A DNA stretch of 64,000 nt from Persicitalea jodogahamensis (GTDB taxonomy: Bacteria; Bacteroidota; Bacteroidia; Cytophagales; Spirosomataceae). The notes under the pieces were generated by a model. The model did not search any database and was not told the DNA's origin. It saw nothing but the letters and a program-made list of their open reading frames with translations. The translations under genes and the position numbers were made by a program. Positions 16,873-26,027 of the stretch are shown piece after piece; positions within the stretch are counted from its first letter, which is position 1, and each line of letters opens with the position of its first letter. Where the stretch lies: assembly GCF_014651615.1 (NCBI RefSeq), contig NZ_BMXF01000001.1, positions 1,025,731 to 1,089,730 of the forward strand. Reading direction: 5' to 3'.

Positions 16873-17823
16873 ATGCAAAACGAAGCGCAGAAAAAGCAAA
16901 GTACCGCATGGGCGATTGTAGCAGTTCTGGCAGTTGCCGTAGCGATGTTAGGCTTCCTCTTTTTTCAGCAACGCGCTGAATTGACCGACCAGGAAGCAAC
17001 CGTGATGGAGAAAGTGCGGGAAGTCGCGGCCACGCGTACTACCTTGGACTCTATTTCCACGGTATTGAATATGAAAATTGCAGAAGTTGAGAAACTAGGT
17101 GGCGACGTAGCCGAACTAAACAAGGTAAAGGAGCAACTCGAAGCTGACAAGCTTGCCTTATCCCGCACCAAGAAGGTCGAAACGGGCAAGTACCTGGCAA
17201 AAATAAAGGAATACGAGAAGTTCCTGGGCGAAAAGGATATCGAAATAGCCCAGTTGCAGGAGCAAAATCAGATGCTGGCTTCTACCAACGATTCGCTTAA
17301 TACGACCGTGGGTAGTTTGCGTACCGAGCGTGAGACGCTGGTACAGCGCCAGACTGAACTCTCAGATTCGGTGATGACCTATACGGCCCAAAACCAGATA
17401 CTGTCGGAGAAAGTGAACCGCGCTGCTGCCTTGAAAGCACAGAATTTTAAAGTACTGGCTGTGACTTCCAAAGGTAAAACCCGCGACGACGACGCCTACA
17501 AAGCCAAGCGCGTAGACAAGATCAAGATGGTATTTGACCTGCCGGAAAACCCCCTTACACGTGAGGAGCGGAAAGATATCTATGTGCGCGTACTTGACCC
17601 CGAAGGAGCCGTGCTGTCAGACGACGCTATGGGTTCAGGAGAGTTTGAGGTCAATGGTCACGAAACCAAGTACACTGCTCGTGAGACGGTGGCTTACCAG
17701 AACAACAACCAGAAAGTCGAGATGATGTACGACAATTCTGCGCAATTCCGGCCCGGTAAATACAGCATCGAACTGTACGCTGAAGGCTACCGGATTGGCG
17801 GCGGTAATTTTGTTATCAGGTAA
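16873..17823 (+). CDS. Membrane-anchored coiled-coil protein of unknown function
   Basis: 316 residues. Residues 12-32 form one hydrophobic membrane segment (AWAIVAVLAVAVAMLGFLFF). Residues 33-185 are a long heptad-rich coiled coil with many Glu, Lys and Gln. The C-terminal 110 residues look like a small beta domain (KIKMVFDLPENPLTREERKD, YSIELYAEGYRIGGG). Such proteins are common in Bacteroidota and unnamed. The C-terminal domain is probably periplasmic. It is a single-gene unit closed by a strong terminator. Confidence 0.8.
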   Translation: MQNEAQKKQSTAWAIVAVLAVAVAMLGFLFFQQRAELTDQEATVMEKVREVAATRTTLDSISTVLNMKIAEVEKLGGDVAELNKVKEQLEADKLALSRTKKVETGKYLAKIKEYEKFLGEKDIEIAQLQEQNQMLASTNDSLNTTVGSLRTERETLVQRQTELSDSVMTYTAQNQILSEKVNRAAALKAQNFKVLAVTSKGKTRDDDAYKAKRVDKIKMVFDLPENPLTREERKDIYVRVLDPEGAVLSDDAMGSGEFEVNGHETKYTARETVAYQNNNQKVEMMYDNSAQFRPGKYSIELYAEGYRIGGGNFVIR

Positions 17824-17857
17824 GGTTTTCACGAATAGTCAAAACAAGCATTACAGG

Positions 17858-17887
17858 AAAGCCGACTCGGAAGAGTCGGCTTTTTTT
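17858..17887 (+). terminator. Rho-independent terminator
   Basis: AGCCGACTC (17860-17868), loop GGAA, GAGTCGGCT (17873-17881), then six further T residues. It lies 37 bases after the stop of the coiled-coil gene. Confidence 0.9.
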
Positions 17888-17959
17888 GTGAAAAGGCCGT
17901 AGATTGCTTCTGAATCAGAATTAGGACATTGTCTTGCTCCCTATTTGTCAAACTCAAAC

Positions 17960-19066
17960 ATGACCGAAAAACAACAGCGGTTTCACGCCGCATACCCCGG
18001 TTCTTTTTTTCTGACATCCGAAGAACCTGAACTGCTGGGTGAATTTTTGAAAAACATCGGCTGGATTTCGCCGGATGAGACCATCACCCTTATCGAAAAA
18101 CCCGGTGAGGGAAACATGAATTACGTGCTGCGTGTCCGCACCGACCGCCAGTCGTTTATCGTCAAGCAATCACGTCCCTGGGTTGAGAAATATCCGCAGC
18201 TCGACGCCCCAATCGAACGAATTGTCGTGGAGGCGCAGTTTTACGACGCACTCTCTGAGGTCGGGGAATTGCAGGATTTTATTCCGGCGTTGAAAGGATT
18301 CCGGGCCGAACATTTTATTATGGCGGTGGAGGATCTGGGAAAGGCCTCTGATTTTACCAACATTTATAATAAATCAGTCCAAATCTCTCCAACGGAGCTG
18401 ACGGACCTGGTGGGCTTCATTTCGGGATTGCACCAGGTTTCTGCCGCTGAAATACGGGAGCCTTTTCCCGATAATCAGGAACTGAAAGAGCTTAACGCCG
18501 AGCATATCTTCAACTATCCTTATCTGGAAGATAATGGGTTCGATCTTGACAGCGTTCAGGCGGGTTTGCAGGCTTTGGCCATGACCTACAAGCAGGACGA
18601 AGCTTTGAAAAAGAAAATTAAAAGCCTGGGCAAGATCTATTTAGGGAAAGGAGACACCTTGTTGCAGGGCGACTACTACCCCGGCAGCTGGCTCCGAACC
18701 GCAGCTGGCACCAAGATCATTGATCCGGAATTTGCCTACCTGGGCCGGGCAGAATTCGATATGGGCGTGCTGGTAGCACACCTGAAGATGGCGCAGACGG
18801 ATGACGCCGTCATCGAAGCGGGATTGATTCATTACAAACGAATAGGGCAAAATTTCGACCACGGACTATTCGCCGGATTTTGCGGGGCCGAGATTCTGCG
18901 CCGGATCATCGGACTGGCACAGCTGCCATTGGACTTGTCGCTCGAAGAAAAGGGATATTTATTGACCTGGGCTGCCGAATCGGTCCTGAATCCCCAGATG
19001 AATACCTTTATGAAAACCGACACTAGCGATATTTCCCGGAGTACAACCCTTAGAAATCATGATTGA
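17960..19066 (+). CDS. Aminoglycoside-phosphotransferase-fold kinase, methylthioribose-kinase-like
   Basis: About 368 residues from ATG 17960; an in-frame TTG at 17945 is less likely. LIEKPGEGNMNYVLRV and SFIVKQSRPW supply the nucleotide loop and ATP-binding Lys. LLQGDYYPGSW (Asp 238) replaces the usual HGDxxxxN, and KIIDPEFAYLGRAEFDMG (Asp 255) is the metal-binding DPE typical of MtnK. It probably phosphorylates a ribose-like moiety. No other methionine-salvage gene is nearby, so the substrate is open. It overlaps the following ADP-ribosylglycohydrolase gene by 8 bases, suggesting a linked function. Confidence 0.75.
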   Translation: MTEKQQRFHAAYPGSFFLTSEEPELLGEFLKNIGWISPDETITLIEKPGEGNMNYVLRVRTDRQSFIVKQSRPWVEKYPQLDAPIERIVVEAQFYDALSEVGELQDFIPALKGFRAEHFIMAVEDLGKASDFTNIYNKSVQISPTELTDLVGFISGLHQVSAAEIREPFPDNQELKELNAEHIFNYPYLEDNGFDLDSVQAGLQALAMTYKQDEALKKKIKSLGKIYLGKGDTLLQGDYYPGSWLRTAAGTKIIDPEFAYLGRAEFDMGVLVAHLKMAQTDDAVIEAGLIHYKRIGQNFDHGLFAGFCGAEILRRIIGLAQLPLDLSLEEKGYLLTWAAESVLNPQMNTFMKTDTSDISRSTTLRNHD

Positions 19067-20321
19067 CTTCCTAAGCAGATACTGGCGCGTACCAATTCTG
19101 GCCTCTGTGATGCTGGTCTGCTCACCGATAGTAGAGGCTCAGACTACCAATGGACTTTCCAAACAACAATATTATAATAAAGTACTAGGTTTGTTGGTCG
19201 GGTCAGCCATCGGTGACGCCATGGGTGCACCGACCGAAATGTGGCCGCGGCGCGACATTGAAGTAGAATACGGACGGGTTTATAAACTGGATTCGATGGT
19301 CAGGGCGCCCTCGCCCGAAGGTACCTGGAAGTACAACCTGCCTGCCGGTGGAACCACCGATGACACGCGCTGGAAGAAACTTACCTCTGAATATATCCTT
19401 ACCCAGAAACTACCCCAACTCGCTCCCCAGGCATTTGCCGATCACATCATCCGGCAGTACCAGAGCGACATCAAAAACCTGAAAAATACCGAAGGCTTCG
19501 ATCCCGAACCTTACGAGGAGGCCATCATGCGTATGGCGTGGCTGCAGGAATGGGCCAAAGTGGCCAAACCCTTTCGCGAGAACAATTTAAAGGAATATGC
19601 CGACGCCCTGAGCAGATTTTACGGTGGGGAGATGGTTTGTGCGGGCTTGCTCTATGCGCCCGTTGTGGGGGCGGCAGTTCCTGGTGACCCGGCGCTGGCT
19701 TACGCGCAGGCCTACGATTTGTCTTTCTTTGACATCGGTTATGCGCGCGATATCACCGCCCTGGCGGCAGGCATGACTTCCGCTGCTTTCGACCCCAAAG
19801 CCACGCCGGAAAGCATTATGAGCGTGAACCGGACGGTGGACCCGAAGGGGTACTTTAGGAGCCGGCTGGTGGGGCGGCGGGCTTACGCATTTTACCAAAC
19901 TGCCCGTAACATAGCCTATGATTTTCACCAAACACAATTGACCGACTTGCCGGATAGCTACACCGTCCCGCAGGCATGGAAGAGCCTGACTCCGCTCGAA
20001 CACTACCGAATCACGCAGGCTTTCGCTCAACTCGACAAACTCAACGAAGACTTGCCTTTCCATGCGGCGGAAATCATGCTGATTACGGAAACCGCGCTGC
20101 TTTGCCACGATTTTGATTTCGAAAAAAGCCTGGCATTCATCATCAATTACGGTCGTGACAACGACACCGTGGGAGCAGTGGCGGGGGCGATTTTAGGAGC
20201 TTACTGGGGAGCAGACAAACTACCTGCGCGATCATCGAAACTTGTGAAGGACGTGGCCAAAAGCGAGTTGGGAATCGACCTCGAAAAACTGGCACAGCAG
20301 ATGACGGATAAACTCTATTGA
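19059..20321 (+). CDS. Secreted ADP-ribosylglycohydrolase-family protein
   Basis: 420 residues with a signal peptide (cleavage near VEAQ, residue 28). GSAIGDAMGAPTE (about 48-60), TTDDTRW (99-105) and the C-terminal GRDNDTVGAVAGAILGAYWG (about 366) form the binuclear metal site of the family. The family removes ADP-ribose from proteins or cleaves N-ribosyl bonds of nucleoside-like compounds. The signal peptide suggests a periplasmic small-molecule substrate. Translational overlap with the kinase upstream points to a hydrolase-plus-kinase salvage pair, which is inference. The 3' end overlaps the convergent marR gene by 7 bases. Confidence 0.88.
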   Translation: MIDFLSRYWRVPILASVMLVCSPIVEAQTTNGLSKQQYYNKVLGLLVGSAIGDAMGAPTEMWPRRDIEVEYGRVYKLDSMVRAPSPEGTWKYNLPAGGTTDDTRWKKLTSEYILTQKLPQLAPQAFADHIIRQYQSDIKNLKNTEGFDPEPYEEAIMRMAWLQEWAKVAKPFRENNLKEYADALSRFYGGEMVCAGLLYAPVVGAAVPGDPALAYAQAYDLSFFDIGYARDITALAAGMTSAAFDPKATPESIMSVNRTVDPKGYFRSRLVGRRAYAFYQTARNIAYDFHQTQLTDLPDSYTVPQAWKSLTPLEHYRITQAFAQLDKLNEDLPFHAAEIMLITETALLCHDFDFEKSLAFIINYGRDNDTVGAVAGAILGAYWGADKLPARSSKLVKDVAKSELGIDLEKLAQQMTDKLY

Positions 20322-20959
20322 TTTTCCTGGGATTCGAGCTGCTCCAGCATTTCATCGAGGGTGACATTCTTCTCGGCGAAAAGCGATTTGTGAAATACAT
20401 GCAGCTTTTGCAGCAGGTGCATCAGGTGTAGTTTTTCGACGGTGGAGAGCGGACCTCCCACAAGGTTGGCCGATTTTTTCATGGATTCCAAAGCGGCAAA
20501 AAACTCCTGCTTCCCTTTCAATGTGATGGAAAGCAGCTTGCTGCGTCCATCGTTTGGGTCGTCTTCCTGCGTGACGAAGTTGTTTTTTTGCAGCCGCTTA
20601 ATGATTTCCATCCCCGATGTTTTCTCGTGGGCGTTGAGCTCAATCAGCTCGGTCTTGGTGCAGTGGCCGAGTTCCATTATTTTGCCCAGGTACAAAAAAT
20701 CGTCGACCGTAGTGAGCGGGCTGTTTTCGAGGGCGATTTTGGTATAACTTTTGGAAAAGCGATACAGATGAGCGATATATTGCGCAAGGGAAACATTCAA
20801 CAGTTCCTCGTCGGTAACTTTGACGGCCGTTTCCGGCTTGTTGATCGAATAGCTGAGATAATCCACGAAATTGCCCATCGTGGTGCCACTCTCACCTTGT
20901 GGTAACTTCTCGAAATCTTCGAGGTGTTCGAGAAGTTGCTTAATAATAGAGTAATTCAT
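20315..20959 (-). CDS. MarR-family transcriptional regulator
   Basis: 214 residues with a central winged helix: LGHCTKTELIELNAHEKTSG (helix-turn-helix) and the wing NNFVTQEDDPNDGRSKLLSI typical of MarR. The N-terminal 90 residues are helical and longer than in standard MarR proteins (about 140-150). It probably represses a neighbouring gene in response to a small ligand. Its own upstream gap, shared with the TonB receptor gene, contains a short palindrome next to the start codon. Confidence 0.85.
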   Translation of the reverse strand: MNYSIIKQLLEHLEDFEKLPQGESGTTMGNFVDYLSYSINKPETAVKVTDEELLNVSLAQYIAHLYRFSKSYTKIALENSPLTTVDDFLYLGKIMELGHCTKTELIELNAHEKTSGMEIIKRLQKNNFVTQEDDPNDGRSKLLSITLKGKQEFFAALESMKKSANLVGGPLSTVEKLHLMHLLQKLHVFHKSLFAEKNVTLDEMLEQLESQENQ

Positions 20960-20966
20960 TGATCAA

Positions 20967-20981
20967 TAGGTCTAAAACCTA
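20967..20981. promoter_or_regulatory. Possible operator palindrome
   Basis: TAGGT-CTAAA-ACCTA is a perfect 5-5-5 inverted repeat 7 bases upstream of the marR start codon in the divergent marR/TonB-receptor gap. MarR proteins often bind such palindromes at their own promoter. The arms are short and this is tentative. Confidence 0.25.
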
Positions 20982-21111
20982 CTAAATGGTTGGTGGGATA
21001 CTGATAATAGTCTTTTTTTGATTCAAAGGTAAACCTTAGAATGCAGATTCGGTTGTTGTAACATAAAGTGCAAATTGACCTCCGTTGTTCAAACCAGTCC
21101 CTTTTCCCCTC

Positions 21112-23583
21112 ATGCACAGCCCCTCAAATTGTCTGAAAGGCTTATTGATTTTTTTTCTTGTTTCTGTTTATAGCCAGGTATCGGCGCAGAATGCCGGTAC
21201 AGTCATCGGCACAGTGAAAGATGGTAAAACGCGTGAAGCGCTGGTCGGCGTCACGATACAGGCTGAGGGGACCAACGCTGGCACTACTACCGACGTCGAA
21301 GGAAAGTACCGTCTGGAACTACCCGTGGGTAGCTACAACCTCAAAGCGACCTTCGTGGGATACGCTCCCCTAACCAAGTTCAACGTGGTGCTTACTTCCG
21401 GTAACGCCCAGCAAATCAACTTTGACTTGCTGGAAGAGGCCGTTCAACTGGAAGCCGCCACTGTGGTACTTAACCGGTCAGTGTCGGTGGCGACCGCCGA
21501 AACGCCGAACTCGGTGCAAAAGCTCACCACTGAGGAAATCAAAAACAATCCCGGTGGCAACTTCGATATTTCGCGGGTCATTCAGGTGCTGCCCGGCGTG
21601 GGCGGTACGGCCGGGTCGGTGGGTGGCTTTCGCAACGATCTCATCATCCGGGGCGGCGGACCCAACGAAAACGTGTATTATCTGGACGGGATCGAGATTC
21701 CGGTGATCAACCACTTCGCCACGCAGGGTAGTTCGGGCGGGCCGACGGGTATCCTGAACGTGTCGTTTATCGAGGACGCTACATTGAGTTCCAGTAGTTT
21801 CAACGCCCGCTACGACAATGCGCTGTCATCAGTGCTGCAGTTCAAGCAACGCACGGGAAACCCCGATCAGTTTCAAGGGAACGTCCGGGTGAGTTCCACC
21901 GAAGTAGCCGGAACGGTAGAAGGACCAATTTCTCCCAAAACTACCTACCTGGCTTCGGTCCGGCGGTCGTATTTGCAATTGCTTTTCAAAGCCATCGACC
22001 TGCCTATCCGGCCCAACTACTGGGATTTTCAATACAAAGTCACGTCCAGACTCAACAAGAAAACTACCCTGACTGCCATTGGGGTAGGGGCCATCGATGA
22101 GTTTACGTTTGCCGTGCCGCAGGAATCCTCACCAGAGAAAGAGTACATATTACGTTCCAATCCGAGCATTAACCAATGGAACTACACCGTCGGCTTTTCG
22201 CTGCAACGGTTGCTGGAAAATGGTTTCATGAATATTTCGGCGAGCCGGAATATGTTCGACAACCGCCTCGACCGCTTCGAGGACAACCGCACGGGCGACG
22301 AGAGTGCCCGCGTACTCAGGAGTCAGTCCCAGGAGATTGAGAACAAATTACGGCTCGACGTGAATAAGTTTTTAGGGAAATGGGAATACAGCTACGGTGC
22401 GGTGCTGCAATACGTGAAGTATAATAACGACTTTTTCAATCTGTTGCGCCGTCCCGTCTTCGGTGATGACGGTAATGTGGTGTCACCGGGAAGTAGCTTG
22501 CTATTTGACACGGCGATTGATTTTTTTAAGTATGGAGCCTTTTTTCAAGCAACCAGAAAATTGGCCGATGATCGCCTGACGCTTTCCGGGGGCATTCGTA
22601 CGGACATGAATTCGTTTACCGACACGGGCAACAATCCCTTGAACACGCTCAGTCCGCGCGCCTCGCTCAGCTACCAGCTTAACGAAAAATGGCGCGTGAA
22701 CGGCTCGTTGGGCCGATATTTCAAGATTCCGATATACACGGTGCTGGGCTACCGGGAGCGTCCGCCCGTTTTCGAGGCCGACTATCAATACGTCAACCGC
22801 GACAATGAATATATCCGCTCCGACCATGTCGTGCTTGGCGTCGAATTTGTGCCGCGCGCTACGACGCGCATTACCGTAGAGGCTTTCAACAAGCGGTATG
22901 CCAACTACCCCGTGTCGGTGCGTGACGGCATTTCCCTAGCCAACCAGGGCGGCGAGTTCGGGGCCATTGGCAACGAAAACGTCACAAGTACCGGAGCTGG
23001 TCGGAGCCGGGGTATCGAGTTTTTTATCCAGCAAAAACTGAGCGGTAATTTCTTTGGCGTTTTGAGCTATACCTTTTTCAATTCGGAATTTACGGGAGCT
23101 GATGGCGTGTACAAACCTTCGGCCTGGGACACGCGGCACCTGGTTTCGACCCAACTGGGCTATAAATTCAAGCGCGGCTGGGAATTGGGCGGCAAATTCC
23201 TATTCCAGGGCGGCGCACCCTACACGCCTTTCGACTTGACCGCTTCGCAGCGCAACTACGCGCTTATCGGTACGGGCGTACTCGACAATGATCGCCTTAA
23301 CAGTCAGCGGCTCCGGGCCTTCAACCGATTCGATTTCCGCATTGATAAGAAGTGGAACGCCAAGCGCTTTTCTGTAGATGCCTTCATCGACATTCAGAAC
23401 CTGTTTCTGACCAAGAACCCGGCCTTCCCGCAGTATACCTTCGAGCGTACAGAAGACAATTCCGGCTTCAAAACTACCGATGGAGGTACTTTACTGTCCG
23501 ATGGAAGTAATGCGATTCCACTAATTCTTCGGAATGAGGATGCGACGGTGACACCGGCGTTGGGGCTGGTGGTGGAGTTTTGA
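21112..23583 (+). CDS. TonB-dependent outer membrane receptor
   Basis: About 823 residues from ATG 21112 (an in-frame TTG at 21085 precedes it). A signal peptide to about residue 26 (VSAQ) is followed by a carboxypeptidase-like regulatory domain (TVIGTVKDGKTREALVGVTI). A plug domain follows with RVIQVLPGVGGTAGS and NDLIIRGGGPNENVYYLDG, then a 22-strand barrel ending in a short aromatic terminus (GLVVEF). No SusD partner is adjacent, so it is more likely a transporter for a metal chelate or small organic ligand than a SusC. The ligand is unknown. Confidence 0.9.
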   Translation: MHSPSNCLKGLLIFFLVSVYSQVSAQNAGTVIGTVKDGKTREALVGVTIQAEGTNAGTTTDVEGKYRLELPVGSYNLKATFVGYAPLTKFNVVLTSGNAQQINFDLLEEAVQLEAATVVLNRSVSVATAETPNSVQKLTTEEIKNNPGGNFDISRVIQVLPGVGGTAGSVGGFRNDLIIRGGGPNENVYYLDGIEIPVINHFATQGSSGGPTGILNVSFIEDATLSSSSFNARYDNALSSVLQFKQRTGNPDQFQGNVRVSSTEVAGTVEGPISPKTTYLASVRRSYLQLLFKAIDLPIRPNYWDFQYKVTSRLNKKTTLTAIGVGAIDEFTFAVPQESSPEKEYILRSNPSINQWNYTVGFSLQRLLENGFMNISASRNMFDNRLDRFEDNRTGDESARVLRSQSQEIENKLRLDVNKFLGKWEYSYGAVLQYVKYNNDFFNLLRRPVFGDDGNVVSPGSSLLFDTAIDFFKYGAFFQATRKLADDRLTLSGGIRTDMNSFTDTGNNPLNTLSPRASLSYQLNEKWRVNGSLGRYFKIPIYTVLGYRERPPVFEADYQYVNRDNEYIRSDHVVLGVEFVPRATTRITVEAFNKRYANYPVSVRDGISLANQGGEFGAIGNENVTSTGAGRSRGIEFFIQQKLSGNFFGVLSYTFFNSEFTGADGVYKPSAWDTRHLVSTQLGYKFKRGWELGGKFLFQGGAPYTPFDLTASQRNYALIGTGVLDNDRLNSQRLRAFNRFDFRIDKKWNAKRFSVDAFIDIQNLFLTKNPAFPQYTFERTEDNSGFKTTDGGTLLSDGSNAIPLILRNEDATVTPALGLVVEF

Positions 23584-23586
23584 GAA

Positions 23587-24333
23587 CTATTTGCAATACT
23601 TCTTCTTCCAGAATTGCCACCATTTTCTTTTGACAATAGTCAGCCCGCCACCGGAAATAACTTTCTGGGATTTTCGGGGAAATGAGGACAATTCAATGAT
23701 ACTAGGAAAAGTCTCAATCGTAGCTCTGAAAGTTGTATCTCCGCTCTGAGGGTGTATGACCATGTATCGTATCTCCCGGGTGGCCGCACTATCCGGTACA
23801 AGGAGCTTGAAGTACCCGTCATCGTCGGTGGCGGCAAGGTAGCTTTTTCCCATTGCCATTGGGTGCACGAATGCATTGACGACTGGCGCTTTATTCTCGG
23901 CAGATATGACACGGCCGCTGATCCAGTTTTGCTGCGAGTAGTGGGGACTTGCCTTCGCTTCTTTTAAAAACTTCTCCTGTTGTGTTGGTGGCTCGACCAT
24001 TGCCATTGGCTCCCGCACAATCAGTTGCTGTGCCTTACTCCCGGCAGCAGAAAACAGGAACAGACCGGTCAGCAATCGGAACAGCCGACCTTTATTCGAT
24101 GGCTCGGCGTTGCTTACCAGGAAACGGTTCATCTGGCTTTCTTCCAGGCGGCCACACAAATTCCCGCTCGACTTTTTGAGAATCGCCAGTACCTGGTCGT
24201 CCGAAAGGCTAGTGAAATCGATGACATTTTTGGCGCAATTGGCGCAAAAACGGCCCGAATCGGTGGGGGACATCTCAGCCCAGCTTTCGGGGCAGGGATT
24301 TTCGATTTTCAAAAGGTAGTTGGAACGTTTCAT
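23587..24333 (-). CDS. Cys-motif and carboxypeptidase-like-domain protein, unknown function
   Basis: 248 residues. The N-terminus has NPCPESWAEMSP, GRFCANCAKNVIDFTSLSDD and NLCGRLEE, four Cys in a C...CxxC...C pattern seen at the N-terminus of many Bacteroidota proteins and probably a metal-binding cytoplasmic module. A membrane segment (about residues 82-100) follows, then a carboxypeptidase-like regulatory beta-sandwich (ISGRVISAENKAPVVNAFV). The C-terminal part is clearly related to the small secreted protein at 31906-32334. Convergent with the TonB receptor, 4 bases between stops. Function unknown. Confidence 0.75.
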   Translation of the reverse strand: MKRSNYLLKIENPCPESWAEMSPTDSGRFCANCAKNVIDFTSLSDDQVLAILKKSSGNLCGRLEESQMNRFLVSNAEPSNKGRLFRLLTGLFLFSAAGSKAQQLIVREPMAMVEPPTQQEKFLKEAKASPHYSQQNWISGRVISAENKAPVVNAFVHPMAMGKSYLAATDDDGYFKLLVPDSAATREIRYMVIHPQSGDTTFRATIETFPSIIELSSFPRKSQKVISGGGLTIVKRKWWQFWKKKYCK

Positions 24334-24371
24334 TTCATAAGAAGCAGATTATGATACGCCAATATAACATT

Positions 24372-25928
24372 TTAAGACTTTAAAGTACCTGTCAGCGGCT
24401 GGCGCGGATCGGGAAAATTCTTGGAGTGCGCCGAGACGCTGTTCATGAAATCTACCTTCACTTTATCGCCGTCAAAAGTCAGTGTAATCTGGTCGCCGTG
24501 AATGGCGGTTACGAACTTCATGTTCAGCTGCAGCGTACTTTCATCGGTCCAGGTGGCCGTTCCGGCTATTTTGGAAGGGGTTTCCAGACGAGTGGGTACA
24601 GGAAAGAGGAGCTTCCTTTCTTCGGGGTTAAGTACCCACTTCTCCCAGCCAAAAGTCACTTTCTCCACGCCCTTGGGCGTTGTCATTTTCAAGACACAAT
24701 TTTTGGGATAAAAGCCGACCGCCAACTGACTGATTCCGTAAGGATTTTTATCCAGTTTAAAAGGTTTATCGCTGTATCGGGTCGCCAGATCGGAGCTAAC
24801 AGATCCTCTGGAAACGGGAAGCGACAATTGGCTGATTTCTTTTTTCAGGAACCCCTGCTTCACGGCATTTTCCGGTAGAGTACCATCAGAAAAAGCGGGC
24901 AGGAGCGTCTCGTAGGCAATATTCATTGATTTTTGCAGATCCCAGCTTTCGCTGGTCATGACCAGCACGGCGTCTTGCTCAGGCATCACGAAGCAGAACT
25001 GTCCGTAGGCACCGTCGCCCCGGTAAAAGCCCGGCTTGCAGCGCCAGAACTGGTAGCCGTAGCCCTGCGACCAGTCGCTGTCGCCCTGCTGAGATTCGGT
25101 TTGCTTGCTGGTCGCTTCTTCAATCCAACTGGCGGGCAGGAGTTGCTTGCCGTCCCATTGGCCTTTTTGCAAATAAAACTGCCCGAACCTGGCGATGTCC
25201 TCTGTCTTGACGCGTAAGCCGTAACCTGCCGTGTTGAGACCCTGCGGCGATTTTTCCCAGTCGTAGCCTGTAATGCCGAGTGGCTTGAAGAAACGCGGTT
25301 CCAGGTACTCTTCCAGCGTCTTTCCCGTCACGCTGTGCAGAATCGCCCCAAGAATGTAAGTCGCGCCGGTATTATATACGAAATGACTGCCCGGTGCATG
25401 GGGTACGGGCTGCGCCAGAAACGTTTTTACCCAGGATTGCTCCCCGGCACTCCGCAGAGCAGGCAGCGTGTCGGCATCCTGCCCGGTGTTCATCGTGAGC
25501 AGGTTCTTGATTGTCATGGCCTGCAGGTTCTCACTTGGACTGGCCGGGGCTTCCTTGGGGAAGAATTTCAGGACCGGATCGTCCACCGAAATTTTCCCTG
25601 CACTTACCAGAAAGCCGATGGCCGTGCTGGTGAAGCTTTTGGATAGTGAGTAGAGCGTATGCTTATATTCCGGCGCGAAAGGATCCCACCAGGCTTCTGC
25701 AACTACTTTTCCATGCCGCAGGAGCATGAAGCTGTGCCACTGCAAATCGGACACCTGGATAGCTTGCAGAAAATTCAGAATTCCCTCCGTGTCTACTCCC
25801 TGGGATTCGGGAGTCGCGCGCGGCAGGCCTGACGCTAATGGCCGGGCAAATTCAAAGGAGGAAAGTGTGGCGAAGCCGACCGAACTCAGGCTGGCGATCT
25901 TGACGAAATTGCGACGGGTAGTTTGCAT
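24372..25928 (-). CDS. Serine hydrolase, class C beta-lactamase fold
   Basis: 518 residues. The N-terminus TTRRNFVKIASLSSVGF has a twin-arginine-like signal. TLYSLSKSFTSTAIG holds the SxxK nucleophile, HFVYNTGATYIL the Tyr-x-Asn-like element, and the GYGYQFWRC region leads to the third motif. Members are esterases, D-aminopeptidases or carboxypeptidase-like enzymes rather than true beta-lactamases. The C-terminal 150 residues form an extra beta domain (TATWTDESTLQLNMKFVT). Probably periplasmic; substrate unknown. Confidence 0.88.
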   Translation of the reverse strand: MQTTRRNFVKIASLSSVGFATLSSFEFARPLASGLPRATPESQGVDTEGILNFLQAIQVSDLQWHSFMLLRHGKVVAEAWWDPFAPEYKHTLYSLSKSFTSTAIGFLVSAGKISVDDPVLKFFPKEAPASPSENLQAMTIKNLLTMNTGQDADTLPALRSAGEQSWVKTFLAQPVPHAPGSHFVYNTGATYILGAILHSVTGKTLEEYLEPRFFKPLGITGYDWEKSPQGLNTAGYGLRVKTEDIARFGQFYLQKGQWDGKQLLPASWIEEATSKQTESQQGDSDWSQGYGYQFWRCKPGFYRGDGAYGQFCFVMPEQDAVLVMTSESWDLQKSMNIAYETLLPAFSDGTLPENAVKQGFLKKEISQLSLPVSRGSVSSDLATRYSDKPFKLDKNPYGISQLAVGFYPKNCVLKMTTPKGVEKVTFGWEKWVLNPEERKLLFPVPTRLETPSKIAGTATWTDESTLQLNMKFVTAIHGDQITLTFDGDKVKVDFMNSVSAHSKNFPDPRQPLTGTLKS

Positions 25929-26005
25929 ATAAATTCAGGATTAATCGTTACTCATCGCTTTCAGCCTTCCAAAAGCTGAAAACGTTTGACTCAAAGCTTA
26001 TTCTT

Positions 26006-26024
26006 GTTCCCAAGTCGTGGGAAC
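26006..26024 (-). terminator. Hairpin downstream of the 26028 gene
   Basis: GTTCCCA (26006-26012), loop AGTCG, TGGGAAC (26018-26024), starting just past the stop of the minus-strand gene. There is no clear T run, so termination is likely rather than certain. It could be a copy of a dispersed palindrome. Confidence 0.45.
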
Positions 26025-26027
26025 ACC

